64,000 nucleotides of DNA from contig NZ_JALJRB010000016.1 of assembly GCF_022968795.1 (NCBI RefSeq), positions 1 to 64,000 of the forward strand, written 5' to 3'. Positions 42,976-52,359 of the stretch are shown one piece after another. A program made the position numbers and the translations under genes. This DNA comes from Desulfatitalea alkaliphila. GTDB taxonomy: Bacteria; Desulfobacterota; Desulfobacteria; Desulfobacterales; Desulfosarcinaceae. The notes beneath the pieces are model-generated. The model saw nothing but the letters and a program-made list of their open reading frames with translations, did not search any database and was not told the DNA's origin. The first letter of the stretch is position 1. Each line of letters opens with the position of its first letter.

Positions 42976-44619
42976 ATGAAGATCGCCGTCATTCAAATCA
43001 ATCCGCTGATCAGCGATTTCAAGGGGCAATTCGAACGGATCGTCGACGCCTGCGGTCAGGCTGCGGCCGCCGGCGCCGATTTGGCTGTTTTTCCCGAGCT
43101 GGCCCTGTGCGGCTACCCGCCCAGGGATCTGCTGGAGCAGCAGATCTTCGTGGATGCCAATCAACGCTGTCTGGATCGGTTGGTGCAAACCGTGCGCGGC
43201 ATCGGGGTGGTTTGCGGCCTGGTGACCCGTAACACGAGCGAGGCGGGCAAACCCTTGTTCAACAGCGCAGTGCTGTTCGAAGAGGGCCGCGTTCTGCACC
43301 AGGTGCACAAACAACTGCTGCCCAGCTATGATGTGTTCGACGAACAGCGCTATTTCGAACCCGGTCCTTCCAGCCGCCCTGTGGCGTACAAAGGCCAGCG
43401 CATCGGCTTGACCATTTGCGAGGATGCCTGGAACGACAAGGACGTGTTTCGGCGCAGGCTCTACGCCCTGGATCCGGTGGAGCAGTTGGCCGCGGACGGC
43501 ATGGATTTGCTGATCAATATCGCCGCATCGCCCTTTGCGCGGGGCAAGCGGGCCTTTCGCGAAGGGCTGCTTGCCAAGATGGCCCGCAAACACAAGGTGC
43601 CGGTGGTGTTCGCCAACCAGGTGGGCGGCAACGATCACATCCTGTTCGACGGCGCCGGCGTGGTGTTCAGCCCCCAAGGCGAACCGATGGCGCGCTGCGC
43701 GGATTTCGAGGAAGACCGAGTAATATATGACACCGTCGAGGGGTGCGGGGAGATGCACGCCGTCACCACGCCGGATACCCGTGCCGTTTTTCGAGCCCTG
43801 GTCATGGGCACCCGGGACTACCTGCGCAAGTGCGGCATCGGCCGGGCGGTGGTGGGCTCCTCCGGGGGGATCGATTCGGCCCTGGTGGCCTGCGTCGCGG
43901 CCCGGGCCCTGGGGCCGGAGAACGTGGACACGGTCTTCATGCCGTCGCGCCACACTTCGCCGGACAATTACGAGGACACCCGCGCCCTGGCACGCAATTT
44001 GGGCATCGGCTACAGCGTCATTCCCATCGACGTACTCTACGAAGCCTTCGTCAAAGTGTTGCTGTCCGACGCCGACCGGGGTTCACCGACGGTCACCGAG
44101 CAGAACATTCAAGCCCGTGTGCGCGGCACCCTGCTCATGGGGATTTCCAACCGCGACGGCTGCCTGGTACTTTCCACCGGCAACAAAAGCGAATTGGCCG
44201 TGGGGTATTGCACCCTTTACGGGGATATGAACGGCGGCTTGGCGGTCATTTCCGATGTTTACAAGACGCTGGTGTACGACATTTGCCACATGCTCAACCA
44301 GGAGCAGGAGCTGATTCCCCGGCGCATTCTACAAAAGGCGCCGTCGGCCGAACTGCGCCCCGATCAGACCGATCAGGACGATTTGCCGCCCTATGGAGTG
44401 CTGGACGCTATTCTCGAAGGCTACATCGAACAGTTGCAATCCCTGGACGCGCTGGTGGCGGCCGGCCACGATCCGCGCACTGTGGCAGAGGTGATCGCGC
44501 TGGTGGAACGCAACGAATACAAGCGCCATCAAGCGGCGCCCTGCCTCAAGGTGACCGCCAAGGCCTTCGGCGAAGGCCGCCGGTACCCCGTGGCCAAGCG
44601 TTTCACCACCGTCGATTAA
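42976..44619 (+). CDS. nadE: Glutamine-dependent NAD+ synthetase
   Basis: 547 residues. The N-terminal nitrilase-like amidase domain (about 1-270; FPELALCGYPPRDLL, LTICEDAWNDKDVF with the catalytic Cys) releases ammonia from glutamine. The C-terminal synthetase domain (about 275-547; VVGSSGGIDSALVACVAARAL P-loop, LSTGNKSELAVGYCTLYGDMNGG) amidates deamido-NAD to NAD+. ATG 42976 follows AAGGAAAG; the longer frame reading is not supported. Its stop overlaps the stop of the convergent CBS gene by four bases. Confidence 0.96.
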   Translation: MKIAVIQINPLISDFKGQFERIVDACGQAAAAGADLAVFPELALCGYPPRDLLEQQIFVDANQRCLDRLVQTVRGIGVVCGLVTRNTSEAGKPLFNSAVLFEEGRVLHQVHKQLLPSYDVFDEQRYFEPGPSSRPVAYKGQRIGLTICEDAWNDKDVFRRRLYALDPVEQLAADGMDLLINIAASPFARGKRAFREGLLAKMARKHKVPVVFANQVGGNDHILFDGAGVVFSPQGEPMARCADFEEDRVIYDTVEGCGEMHAVTTPDTRAVFRALVMGTRDYLRKCGIGRAVVGSSGGIDSALVACVAARALGPENVDTVFMPSRHTSPDNYEDTRALARNLGIGYSVIPIDVLYEAFVKVLLSDADRGSPTVTEQNIQARVRGTLLMGISNRDGCLVLSTGNKSELAVGYCTLYGDMNGGLAVISDVYKTLVYDICHMLNQEQELIPRRILQKAPSAELRPDQTDQDDLPPYGVLDAILEGYIEQLQSLDALVAAGHDPRTVAEVIALVERNEYKRHQAAPCLKVTAKAFGEGRRYPVAKRFTTVD

Positions 44620-45104
44620 TCCGTTTTTTTGGAAACCGCTTTTTTACGATCCCAGCCCCAATTTTCATAATATTGCCAACTGGCAATAGAGTTGAGTTCG
44701 CGAATCCGGCGATCTTTTTCCAGCAAGCTGGCCCGCAGCACGTCACCGATGGAAAGCAGGCCGATGTAGTGGTCCGCCTTGCGGATCAGAATGTGGCGGA
44801 TGAACAGCCCCAGAAACATCTCCTCCAGGCGCACCACTTCGGTGTCATGGGCGGCGCTGTGCAGTTGGGTGGTCATGTGATCGCCGATGGGGGCGTGGCG
44901 AGGATCGAAGTCGGGTTGGGCCATGGCGCGCAGCAAATCCCGTTCGGTCCAGATGCCCAGCATTTCGCCCTGGTCTTCGACTAGAATGGCACCGATGTTG
45001 GCTTGGTTCATGCGTTGGATGGCCGCGGCGACGGTTTGATCCGGGGCGATGGTGATGATTTTAAAGGGTCGTTTATCGTTGAGAATGTCTTCGGCGGTTT
45101 TCAT
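44616..45104 (-). CDS. Protein with a pair of CBS domains
   Basis: 162 residues forming one Bateman module. CBS1 (about 5-65) includes VAAAIQRMNQANIGAILVEDQGEMLGIWTERDLLRAM and CBS2 (about 75-135) includes LEEMFLGLFIRHILIRKADHYIGLLSIGDVL. Such modules bind adenosyl ligands (AMP, ATP, SAM) and regulate partners. The C-terminal WQYYENWGWDRKKAVSKKTD is unlike known output domains. Convergent overlap with nadE. Function of the partner unknown. Confidence 0.9.
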   Translation of the reverse strand: MKTAEDILNDKRPFKIITIAPDQTVAAAIQRMNQANIGAILVEDQGEMLGIWTERDLLRAMAQPDFDPRHAPIGDHMTTQLHSAAHDTEVVRLEEMFLGLFIRHILIRKADHYIGLLSIGDVLRASLLEKDRRIRELNSIASWQYYENWGWDRKKAVSKKTD

Positions 45105-45474
45105 GGGACGCTCCTTCTTTGAGCGGTTGGCGGCGGCACCTGGTCACCCCCGATGTTCGGCGAGGGCGATCACAGGCGTTTGGGGAACACTATAACCATT
45201 TGTATCTGTATGTAAAACAAATCGTGTCGCAGATCGTGCGAAACCGGGTCCTTCTTCCAACCAGGGGGCTTGGCGTTATCATGGGGGGCCTCTTTTTTTT
45301 AACAATCCTCACAAACCGCTTGATTTTGAGCTGAAAGATGTTACACTGCCTTTCAATCAATCAAGGCCCGATCTTAATTGGCGGGCGGTTTCGCGCTTAA
45401 GGAAAGTCAGGCATATACGCAGTGACATCCTCAAGTCGGAAGCTTTGGGAACTTTATGAAAGGAGGATGTTACT
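45105..45474. promoter_or_regulatory. cspA-type upstream region with candidate promoter and long leader
   Basis: TTGATT (45320-45325) and TACACT (45342-45347) separated by 16 bases could drive the cold-shock gene, leaving a leader of about 120 bases, as is usual for cold-inducible csp mRNAs whose leaders fold as temperature sensors. A 71-codon frame at 45119-45334 has no ribosome binding site and is not called. Confidence 0.4.
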
Positions 45475-45678
45475 ATGCCAAGTGGAACAGTAAAGTGGTT
45501 TAACAGCAGCAAAGGCTACGGCTTCATCGAGCAGGAAGCCGGTGGTCCGGATGTTTTCGTCCATCATTCCGGTATCAATTCAACCGGTTTCAGGTCACTC
45601 AATGAAGGCGACCAGGTATCGTTCGATATCCAGCAAGGCCCCAAGGGCCCGTCGGCCGTCAACGTGACCATTCGTTAG
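45475..45678 (+). CDS. Cold-shock-domain protein (CspA family)
   Basis: 67 residues, a single OB-fold that binds single-stranded RNA or DNA and acts as an RNA chaperone. RNP1 (KGYGFIEQ) and RNP2 (VFVHHSGI) motifs are intact, preceded by [19 protein letters not shown] lies nine bases before the ATG. A strong terminator follows at 45699, so it is monocistronic. Confidence 0.97.
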   Translation: MPSGTVKWFNSSKGYGFIEQEAGGPDVFVHHSGINSTGFRSLNEGDQVSFDIQQGPKGPSAVNVTIR

Positions 45679-45698
45679 TTTCGATTTCGAATGCGTCC

Positions 45699-45740
45699 AA
45701 GGGCATTTTCCCCGACCAGGGGAAGATGCCCTTTTTTTTT
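45699..45740 (+). terminator. Intrinsic terminator of the cold-shock gene
   Basis: A 15-bp stem (AAGGGCATTTTCCCC with GGGGAAGATGCCCTT, one wobble) around a five-base loop, followed by nine T residues. Confidence 0.93.
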
Positions 45741-45773
45741 GTTGGGCCACTGCGCCTTTTCGGGCACTCCGGT

Positions 45774-46757
45774 TCACTGCCGCGCCGGCCTTCGGGCCGG
45801 TCCCTGGTTTTGCCGGAAGGCCGGCGGGGCCCCCAACGCCTTGCCCTGCCAACTGTCCCTTTGTACCAGACGCGTCTGAATCCGTTGATACGTTTCAGGT
45901 TTGCGCAGGGCCCAACGGGGCGCCAGTAGTTCGCTGGGACGAGGATCGCCCGTAAGGCGTTGGATCACCATCCCGGACGGTAGCCGCTCCAACACATCAC
46001 AAACCAGGTCCACATAGGCCGATTGGCTCAAGGGTCGATAGTCGCCTGCTGCGTAAAGCGCGGCCATGGGGGTGCCTGCAACCACGTAAAGCAGGTGCAA
46101 CTTGATGCCGTCGATGGGCAAGCGGCCGACATAGTCCGCAGTGGCCAGCATGTCGGCGCGACCTTCTCCGGGCAGCCCCAGGATGATGTGGGCGCAAATC
46201 GAGATGCCGCGGCCGGCGGTGGTGCGGACCGCCCGCTCGAAGGTCGCAGCGTCATGCCCTCGGTGGATGCGGGCCAGGGTGGTATCGTGGGCCGATTGCA
46301 GGCCGTACTCGATCCACACCATGTGATGTTGCGCATACCCGGCCAGCAGGTTCAGCACTGCCTCATCCACGCAGTCGGGCCGCGTGCCCACCGCCAGCCC
46401 CACCACATCGGGAACCGCCAGCGCCTCGTCGTACATGGCTTGCAAACGGTCGATCGGGGCATAGGTGTTGGAAAAGGATTGGAAGTAAGCCAAATACCGG
46501 TGGGCTTTGAAGCGGCGCACCACGGCGGTTTTCGCGGCCAGCAATTGTTCCGAGATGGATAGGCCGCGGGCGTGGGCGCCGGTGCCGGAGCCGCGCGCAT
46601 TGCAGTAGATGCACCCTCCGCTGCCCTTGGTGCCGTCCCGGTTGGGGCAGGTCAAGCCGGCATCCACGCTCAATTTGTGCACCCGTTCGCCGAAACAGCG
46701 ACGGAAATAGGTGTTCAAATCGTAGTAACGCCGGGGAACGGGGTTGGATCGGGGCAT
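45774..46757 (-). CDS. TIGR01212-family radical SAM protein (YhcC-like)
   Basis: 327 residues. The N terminus YYDLNTYFRRCFGERVHKLSVDAG is typical of the family. The iron-sulfur cysteines are Cys37, Cys49 and Cys52 (CPNRDGTKGSGGCIYC), a spaced variant of CxxxCxxC. Further motifs are YLAYFQSFSNTYAP, GTRPDC and HIILGLPGE. Reaction unknown. It starts ten bases after the Cys-rich gene upstream on the same strand, so the pair forms an operon. Confidence 0.92.
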   Translation of the reverse strand: MPRSNPVPRRYYDLNTYFRRCFGERVHKLSVDAGLTCPNRDGTKGSGGCIYCNARGSGTGAHARGLSISEQLLAAKTAVVRRFKAHRYLAYFQSFSNTYAPIDRLQAMYDEALAVPDVVGLAVGTRPDCVDEAVLNLLAGYAQHHMVWIEYGLQSAHDTTLARIHRGHDAATFERAVRTTAGRGISICAHIILGLPGEGRADMLATADYVGRLPIDGIKLHLLYVVAGTPMAALYAAGDYRPLSQSAYVDLVCDVLERLPSGMVIQRLTGDPRPSELLAPRWALRKPETYQRIQTRLVQRDSWQGKALGAPPAFRQNQGPARRPARQ

Positions 46758-46767
46758 TGGCGGTGCC

Positions 46768-47631
46768 TTACCGTGTCTTCGCCTTCATGGCATTGGGTGA
46801 GGCGGTCGGTGCGTCCATCAGCGCCCGGGCCGCGGCCGTCAAGCGGTCTTGCAACAGCAGTTCCGCGTGCCGCAAATCGGCCGGCGTGTCGAAGGCGCAG
46901 ACCAGTTCGCGCAACATGGTATCCAGGGGCGACGGCGCAACCCCCAGGCCTCGATAGTCGATGGACGGTCGGCGGTGCGGCGGGTCGGAAAAGAAGTTGT
47001 GGCATGGCGTATCGTGCCCGCTGGGCCGAAAGGGCCAATCCAGCTTCAGGTCCAGCAGCTCCGTCAACCGCCGCCGCGCCTCCGGCCGGCCCATCGCCCG
47101 GGAGGGCTCCAGGAGGGTGCCTGTGCGCTGCTCTATCCATTGCAACATGGCCGCCACCAGATCGGCTTCGGTGACCACCATGCCGTACAAATACCAATCC
47201 TGCGCCACAAGGCGCAGCAACTGCTTGTAACGCGCCGGCAGCGTGCGGGTCGCCGGGCAGAAATAGCTGTGGCAGGCCAGGCCGCCATAAAAGCTCAATC
47301 CCCGCCAATCGATGCCGTTGTTGCCTTCGGCCAGCGGGTGGAGCAAACACCCCACCCTGCTGCGACGGGGACCGATCAGCCCGATGAAAGGGCAATGGTG
47401 AAAATCGGGAAAGGGGCGTTTGTCGCACTCCCGATCCTGCACCCTGTGTGAGAAATCATCCATGGCCGCCACGGTGCGCGGCAGTGTGGCAAATGTCTCG
47501 GTACGCCGGGTGAGCAAACGGTTCAGATTGGCCCTGGAGGGATCGGCCACATTGTAAAGACCGCAACAGGCGCCGCAGGAGACCGTCTCGTTCACCTGGC
47601 ACAGGTAGACGCCGCCGGGAACCGGTTCCAT
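46768..47631 (-). CDS. Cys-rich protein of unknown function (YkgJ-like N terminus)
   Basis: 287 residues. The N terminus YLCQVNETVSCGACCGLYN resembles the CxxxxxxCxxCC cluster of YkgJ/UPF0153 zinc or iron-sulfur proteins. More cysteines follow near HHCPFIG, VGCLLHP and CHSYFC, and near DTPCHNFF, enough for one or two metal sites. The C-terminal half is helical. ATG 47631 is preferred; a GTG at 47652 lacks a ribosome binding site. It immediately precedes a radical SAM gene, which suggests the two act together, perhaps as substrate or partner. Function not known. Confidence 0.65.
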   Translation of the reverse strand: MEPVPGGVYLCQVNETVSCGACCGLYNVADPSRANLNRLLTRRTETFATLPRTVAAMDDFSHRVQDRECDKRPFPDFHHCPFIGLIGPRRSRVGCLLHPLAEGNNGIDWRGLSFYGGLACHSYFCPATRTLPARYKQLLRLVAQDWYLYGMVVTEADLVAAMLQWIEQRTGTLLEPSRAMGRPEARRRLTELLDLKLDWPFRPSGHDTPCHNFFSDPPHRRPSIDYRGLGVAPSPLDTMLRELVCAFDTPADLRHAELLLQDRLTAAARALMDAPTASPNAMKAKTR

Positions 47632-47824
47632 CTGTGGCTGTCGCCCTTCCACGGGATGTGCCTGCCTTTGTCGTGGTTTTACGGTTGCCGTTGTCCAAGT
47701 GCCAAAGGCAAATTCCTAACACAGGCAAAGCGGCCTGTCACGTCGATTGCGGCGTATTCATGCGGCGTGCCGGGCGCCACACGACGGGTCCGGCATGCAC
47801 CACGCTGGGGGCTTGGCAGGGGCG

Positions 47825-48103
47825 TTACGCTTTTAATGCGGGAATATCACCGTGGGTCTTTTCGTATTCAGCCACGGCGGCGGCCAGTTGTTGCAGCAAC
47901 TGTTTGGCGTCCATGGGGCTGGCGATGGTGCGGATCCGCGGGCACCGGGCGATGTGGGCTTCCGTGCAGGCGTGGGGATCGTCGCCGAACACCTGAAATT
48001 GATCGAAGACGAACACATCGGCGTTGAAGCCCACCTTGAAATAGTTGACATATTTGCCTTCGATGGGTTCTTCGATGCCCGATGCTTTGCGCTTGCCCGC
48101 CAT
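47825..48103 (-). CDS. DUF3467-like small protein
   Basis: 92 residues. The core EGKYVNYFKVGFNADVFVFDQFQVF, then RIRTIASPMDAKQLLQQLAAAVAEYEKTHG, fits DUF3467: a YxNxxxVxxxxxEFVxDF strand pair followed by a helix ending YExxxG. ATG 48103 is supported by GAGGT on the minus strand; a longer frame exists to 48196. Function unknown. It lies in front of a sigma-54 activator gene; the 325-base gap (48104-48428) has no other gene. Confidence 0.7.
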   Translation of the reverse strand: MAGKRKASGIEEPIEGKYVNYFKVGFNADVFVFDQFQVFGDDPHACTEAHIARCPRIRTIASPMDAKQLLQQLAAAVAEYEKTHGDIPALKA

Positions 48104-48428
48104 GGTCACCTCGCTGCCCGGCCTAATGCATTGACGTTGTTTCAAGACCAGACAGCAAGGAGAATGCCATTGGCGCCAACGGTATGAAAAACGCAATATT
48201 TCAGTGGGTTGTTTTTTTTCAAGTGGATCTTCCGGCCGGGGGATGGCGGGGGTGTAACGCCTACCTGTAACGCTTGCCCGCTACCGATGTAACAACGGGT
48301 GTAACAATGTCACGCCATGAGGTGCGCGCACATGAAAGGCGCGATTGGGTCGGGCAGGGGCGATTGGCAGAGACCACCGGTTTGGCGCATGGATCATTGC
48401 GTTTTCGGCGTGCAACCCTTGCTGCGCG

Positions 48429-49361
48429 TCAGACGGGGGTCGGGGATATGTTGTAGCGTTTCATGGAGCGGTAGATTCGCATGCGGCTCCACTGGAGGCG
48501 ACGGGCCGCTTCGCTCTTGTTCCAACGGGTGCTTTGCAGGGCGGCCATCAGGCGTGATCTTTCATCATCGCCGTCGCCGAAGTGCAACCGTTTGGTGAAT
48601 GCCGGCGGCAAATCGACGAATTCGATCCGCTTGGTTTCGCATTGCAGAAAGCAGGCTTCGATCAGATTGTTCAACTCCCGCACATTGCCGGGCCAGTTGT
48701 ATTGCACCAAAGCCGCCAGCGCCTCGTTGGAGAACGCATGGATGTCGCGTGTCAGGCGCCGGTTGAGCCGGGTGATGGCCATATCCACAAGTTGGGGGAT
48801 GTCCTCTTTGCGTTCCCGCAGGGGCGGCAGATGGATATGGGCCACATTGAGCCGGTAGTAAAGATCGCGACGAAAGAGCCCTTCCGCCACGAGGGCTTCC
48901 GGGTCGCGATTGGTGGCGGCGATGATGCGCACGTCCAATTGAACGGCGCGCCTGGCGCCCAGGGGAAAAATGGTGTTGCTTTCTATGCTGCGCAAGATCT
49001 TGGCCTGGGCATGGGGGCTCATTTCGCCGATTTCGTCCAGAAAGAGGGTGCCGTGGGTCGCCAGGGCAAACTTGCCTTTCTGGGGCAGCAGTGCGCCGGT
49101 GAAGGCCCCTTTGCAATAGCCGAACAGCTCGCTTTCCACCAGGCTGTCCGGGATGGCCGCACAGTTGACACACACCATGGGCTGTGTGGATCGCGTACTG
49201 GCCGTATGGATGGTCTCGGCCACCAGCTCTTTGCCGGTACCGGTTTCGCCGGTGATCAGCACTGTGGAGCCGACGCCGGCCACCCGCATCAAGTAACGTT
49301 TGATCTGCCGCATCTCCTGGCCGCTGCCGACGATGCGCGCGTCTTGATCATGCGATGCCAT
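48429..49361 (-). CDS. Sigma-54-dependent transcriptional activator lacking a receiver domain
   Basis: 310 residues, an NtrC-family AAA+ protein. Residues about 10-240 hold the central domain: Walker A GETGTGKE, the sigma-54-contacting GAFTGA loop, Walker B LFLDEIGEM and the NWPGNVRELNN motif. The C terminus (about 260-310) is a Fis-type helix-turn-helix (WNKSEAARRLQWSRMRIYRSMKR). The N-terminal sensory domain is almost absent, as in PspF-like activators, so regulation must come from a partner. ATG 49361 is preferred over 49400. The divergent BASS transporter gene is a natural target candidate, but I found no clear -24/-12 promoter there. Confidence 0.92.
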   Translation of the reverse strand: MASHDQDARIVGSGQEMRQIKRYLMRVAGVGSTVLITGETGTGKELVAETIHTASTRSTQPMVCVNCAAIPDSLVESELFGYCKGAFTGALLPQKGKFALATHGTLFLDEIGEMSPHAQAKILRSIESNTIFPLGARRAVQLDVRIIAATNRDPEALVAEGLFRRDLYYRLNVAHIHLPPLRERKEDIPQLVDMAITRLNRRLTRDIHAFSNEALAALVQYNWPGNVRELNNLIEACFLQCETKRIEFVDLPPAFTKRLHFGDGDDERSRLMAALQSTRWNKSEAARRLQWSRMRIYRSMKRYNISPTPV

Positions 49362-49792
49362 CCGTTGCCGTCCTTTTCGGTGGAAGCAGCCGTCCGTCAC
49401 GAAGCACCCCCATTGCTGACAGGTTAAGGTGTTGTCTTCTTCGAATGTGACGCATGACGCAGTAGGGCCGGAACAAGATCATGCAGGGCAGGAGTGCGGA
49501 AAGACGATCCAAGTGCGGCACCATCGGGGCACGATCTATATTTTCAATAGCACATTGCTGCGGCAAGTCAAGCACTCAACCGGCCATGCGGAAGGCGCCG
49601 GACGGGTTGCCAGCCGCAAGGGCCCCGCCGTGCAGGCATGCCGGTCCTTCCGTCGCCCGCCGGGGCGAAATGGGATTGTGGCGATGGCACGGCGCCGTTT
49701 GACTTGCCCTGTTCATTGCGTTATGCGGTTATGCCTGACCGGGTGAGCGCACCGCCGCCCTTGTTCTTTCCCCTTACACTGGAAGGCCTACC
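49362..49792. other. Divergent intergenic region, no clear gene
   Basis: About 430 bases. A TTGACT (49699-49704) with TATGCG 17 bases on is a poor promoter candidate for the gene at 49793. I searched by eye for TGGCAC-N5-TTGC sites and saw none in either direction. No small gene with a ribosome binding site. Confidence 0.4.
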
Positions 49793-50731
49793 ATGATTGG
49801 TTTGATAACCCGATTGTTGCCGGTCTGGGCCGTGTTGCTCTCCGCCGTCGCCATTGCATGGCCCGACCGTTTCACGGCCCTGGGCGGGTGGATCGTGCCC
49901 CTGCTGGCAGGGGTGATGTTTTGCATGGGCATGACCTTGACTTGGGACGATTTCCGCTCGGTCTTTCGGCGGCCGGTGGATGTGGGGCTGGCCGCCTTGC
50001 TGCAATATACGGTGATGCCGCTGGCCGGTTGGGGCTTGGCCGTGGTGTTGGGACTGGAACCGGCCTTGATCGCCGGCATGGTACTCCTGGGCAGTACTTC
50101 AGGCGGCACGGCGAGCAATGTGATCACTTACCTGGCAAGGGGCAATGTGGCTTTGTCCATCACCTGTACCCTGGTGTCCACCCTGTTGGCGGTCGTCATG
50201 CTGCCCCTGCTGAGCTGGTTCTACTTGCGTCAGGTGGTGCCGGTGGACGTGCTCGGCATGGTGCGCAGCGTGGCCCAGATCGTGCTGCTGCCTGTGCTGC
50301 TGGGAACCGCCATCAACAGCGTGGCGGCGCGGCGGATAACGCCGATCAAACCCCTGCTGCCACTGCTGTCGGTGGTGGTGATCGTGTTGATTATCGCCGT
50401 TATCGCGGCCCTCAACGCGCAGCGGTTGCGCCAGGTGGGCGGTTGGTTGCTGCTGGCCGTGGTGCTGCACAACGGTTTCGGGTTGGCCATGGGGTACCTG
50501 CTGCCCCGCTTGCTGGGACGGGATGAGGTCACTTGCCGCACCCTGGCCATCGAGGTGGGCATGCAGAACTCCGGCTTGGCCGTTGCTCTGGCACTCAAAC
50601 ATTTCTCTCCCCTGGCCGCTCTTCCGGGTGCCATTTTCAGCGTGTGGCACAATATCAGCGGATCCATTGCGGCCGCCGTTTGGAGCCGCAACGCCGGTGC
50701 GTTGCCGGTGTCATCCGGCAAGGGCCGATGA
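49793..50731 (+). CDS. Bile acid:sodium symporter (BASS) family transporter
   Basis: 312 residues, about ten transmembrane segments across the whole length. Conserved BASS elements are GVMFCMGMTLTWDDFR, the crossover region GSTSGGTASNVITYLARGNVALSIT and the EVGMQNSGLAVALAL motif in the second half. Bacterial members import organic anions such as pyruvate, pantoate or 2-keto acids with sodium, so 'bile acid' is only the family name. GGAAGG precedes the ATG. Divergent from the sigma-54 activator. Confidence 0.92.
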   Translation: MIGLITRLLPVWAVLLSAVAIAWPDRFTALGGWIVPLLAGVMFCMGMTLTWDDFRSVFRRPVDVGLAALLQYTVMPLAGWGLAVVLGLEPALIAGMVLLGSTSGGTASNVITYLARGNVALSITCTLVSTLLAVVMLPLLSWFYLRQVVPVDVLGMVRSVAQIVLLPVLLGTAINSVAARRITPIKPLLPLLSVVVIVLIIAVIAALNAQRLRQVGGWLLLAVVLHNGFGLAMGYLLPRLLGRDEVTCRTLAIEVGMQNSGLAVALALKHFSPLAALPGAIFSVWHNISGSIAAAVWSRNAGALPVSSGKGR

Positions 50732-50852
50732 ACGGCCCGGATCGAAATTGGCTTTGCGCGGGGCGGCATTGGATGCCGGCAGCGACGACAACATCACCAT
50801 CGTTTTGATGGATGCACCGTCCGCTGCACGATGAGGAGCGCAGGTCACTGCC

Positions 50853-50892
50853 AGGGGTTGTTTCCATCCCGGCAGAGATGCAAACAACCCCT
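50853..50892. terminator. Candidate bidirectional terminator between BASS and fprA
   Basis: AGGGGTTGTTT (50853-50863) and AAACAACCCCT (50882-50892) form an 11-bp inverted repeat with an inner CATC/GATG pair. It sits in the convergent gap between two gene ends. The T-tract is part of the stem only. Confidence 0.5.
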
Positions 50893-50921
50893 TCGGCTGC
50901 AGTAAAATATCATGCGGGGCT

Positions 50922-52100
50922 TCAGGCGAAGCCGTTTTCCTTGTGTTTGGCTGCAATGGCGTCGGCCAGCCGGTCCAAGGCTTCGAAGGCTTGGACCGTG
51001 GGTTGGCCTTTGCACAGCACCGGATCGAGCACCTCCACTTTGAGATTGGGAATCATGCCGGCAAGGGTCTCCACAGTTTTGCCGCCCCAGCCGTAGGAGC
51101 CGATGATGGATAGAAAACGGGCTTTGGGCCGCAAGGCGTTGGCCAGGAAGGTGCCGTAGGCGGCCACCGGGTGGGGACCGGCCAGCACGGTGGGGGTGCC
51201 CACCACGATGGTACCGGCGTCCACCAGGCTGATGGCCAGTTTGCCGATATCGGTCACCACCAGGTCGTAGGCCTCGACCCGCACATCCCGGTCCGCAAGG
51301 GCGTCGATCAGGTGATCCACCATCTGCTGGGTGCTGCCGTGCATGGAGATGTAGGGCAGCACCACCAGATTGCGCGGCTGCGCCGAGACCCATTCCGCGT
51401 AGGCTTCCATGATCCACTCGGGCCGATCGTAGATCTGGCCGTGGCTGGGAGCGATGATCCGGATATCATAGGGCTTCAATTTTGCGATATTTTTCTCGAT
51501 GGTGCCGCGGAAGGGCATCATGATTTCGGCGAAGTAGCGCTTGGCGGCTTCATAGACCCGGCAGGTGTCGTTGACGTACAAATCGCTGGAGGCGATGTGG
51601 GAGCCGAAGAAGTCGCAGCTGAACAAAATTTGGTCTTCGGGCACATAGGTGACCATGGTTTCGGGCCAATGGACCCAAGGGGTGTGGATGAATTGGAGGG
51701 TTTTGTCTCCCAAGGAGAGGGTCTCGCCGTCGGTTACGGTGACGATGGCCGCTTCCGGGAGGTGCAGCAGGTCCATGAGCATCGCCTTGGCCTTGGGGCT
51801 GGTGATCACCTTGGCTTGCGGGAATCGTTCCAGCACCTGGCCGATAGCGCCGGAGTGGTCCTGCTCGGCGTGGTGCGAAACGATGTAGTCGATTTTGGGC
51901 TCCGCCGCGATACGTGCCAGCCACGGTTCGGCCAGGGGCGGATCCACGGTGTCCAGCAGAGCGGTTTTTTCACTGCCTTCGATCAGGTAGGCATTGTAGG
52001 TGGTGCCGTCGGGCAGCGGTATGAGGGAATCGAACAGGCGCCGGTTCCAATCCACGGCGCCGATCCAGTGAATGCGGTCTTTGATGGTGCGTTTGTGCAT
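50922..52100 (-). CDS. fprA: Flavodiiron protein (A-type flavoprotein, NO/O2 reductase)
   Basis: 392 residues, cytoplasmic. The metallo-beta-lactamase-like domain (about 1-250) has the diiron ligands in SHHAEQDHSG (HxExDH) and downstream CDFFGSH and SHGQIY. The flavodoxin domain (about 255-392) binds FMN (LPYISMHGSTQQMVDHL, GSYGWGGKTVE). It reduces oxygen to water or NO to N2O using electrons from rubredoxin, whose gene lies 15 bases upstream. Part of a run of stress genes on the minus strand with hcp. Confidence 0.95.
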   Translation of the reverse strand: MHKRTIKDRIHWIGAVDWNRRLFDSLIPLPDGTTYNAYLIEGSEKTALLDTVDPPLAEPWLARIAAEPKIDYIVSHHAEQDHSGAIGQVLERFPQAKVITSPKAKAMLMDLLHLPEAAIVTVTDGETLSLGDKTLQFIHTPWVHWPETMVTYVPEDQILFSCDFFGSHIASSDLYVNDTCRVYEAAKRYFAEIMMPFRGTIEKNIAKLKPYDIRIIAPSHGQIYDRPEWIMEAYAEWVSAQPRNLVVLPYISMHGSTQQMVDHLIDALADRDVRVEAYDLVVTDIGKLAISLVDAGTIVVGTPTVLAGPHPVAAYGTFLANALRPKARFLSIIGSYGWGGKTVETLAGMIPNLKVEVLDPVLCKGQPTVQAFEALDRLADAIAAKHKENGFA

Positions 52101-52115
52101 GATGCCACCTCCGTT

Positions 52116-52277
52116 TCAGGTCTCTTTTTCGAACTCTTCCTTGCCCACGCCGCAGACGGGGCACTCCCAGTCGTCCGGCAGATCCTCGAAGGCGGTGCCG
52201 GGGGCGATGCCGCCCTCCGGATCCCCTTCGGCGGGATCATAAATATAGTCGCAGGGGATACAACGCCATTGGTCCAT
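52116..52277 (-). CDS. Rubredoxin
   Basis: 53 residues, the usual length. The FeS4 cysteines are Cys6-x2-Cys9 ([12 protein letters not shown]) and Cys39-x2-Cys42 ([11 protein letters not shown]), with the conserved aromatic residues Tyr11, Tyr13 and Trp37. It carries electrons to the adjacent flavodiiron protein and probably to rubrerythrin. AAAGGAG lies nine bases before the ATG on the minus strand. It begins 82 bases after hcp ends. Confidence 0.95.
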   Translation of the reverse strand: MDQWRCIPCDYIYDPAEGDPEGGIAPGTAFEDLPDDWECPVCGVGKEEFEKET

Positions 52278-52359
52278 GGTCGGCTCCTTTTCCAGAGAAA
52301 GATACAGGGGATGAGGTGCCGTCAGGCCGCCGCTCCGGGCGGCCTGACGGTGTGGTTGA

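Noticed and set aside
45119-45334. A 71-codon frame with a hydrophobic end upstream of the cold-shock gene
   Set aside because: No ribosome binding site, atypical codon use, and it overlaps the predicted csp promoter.
49401-49792. A sigma-54 (-24/-12) promoter controlled by the adjacent activator
   Set aside because: A TGGCAC at 49685 is not followed by TTGC at the required spacing, and no other candidate was seen.
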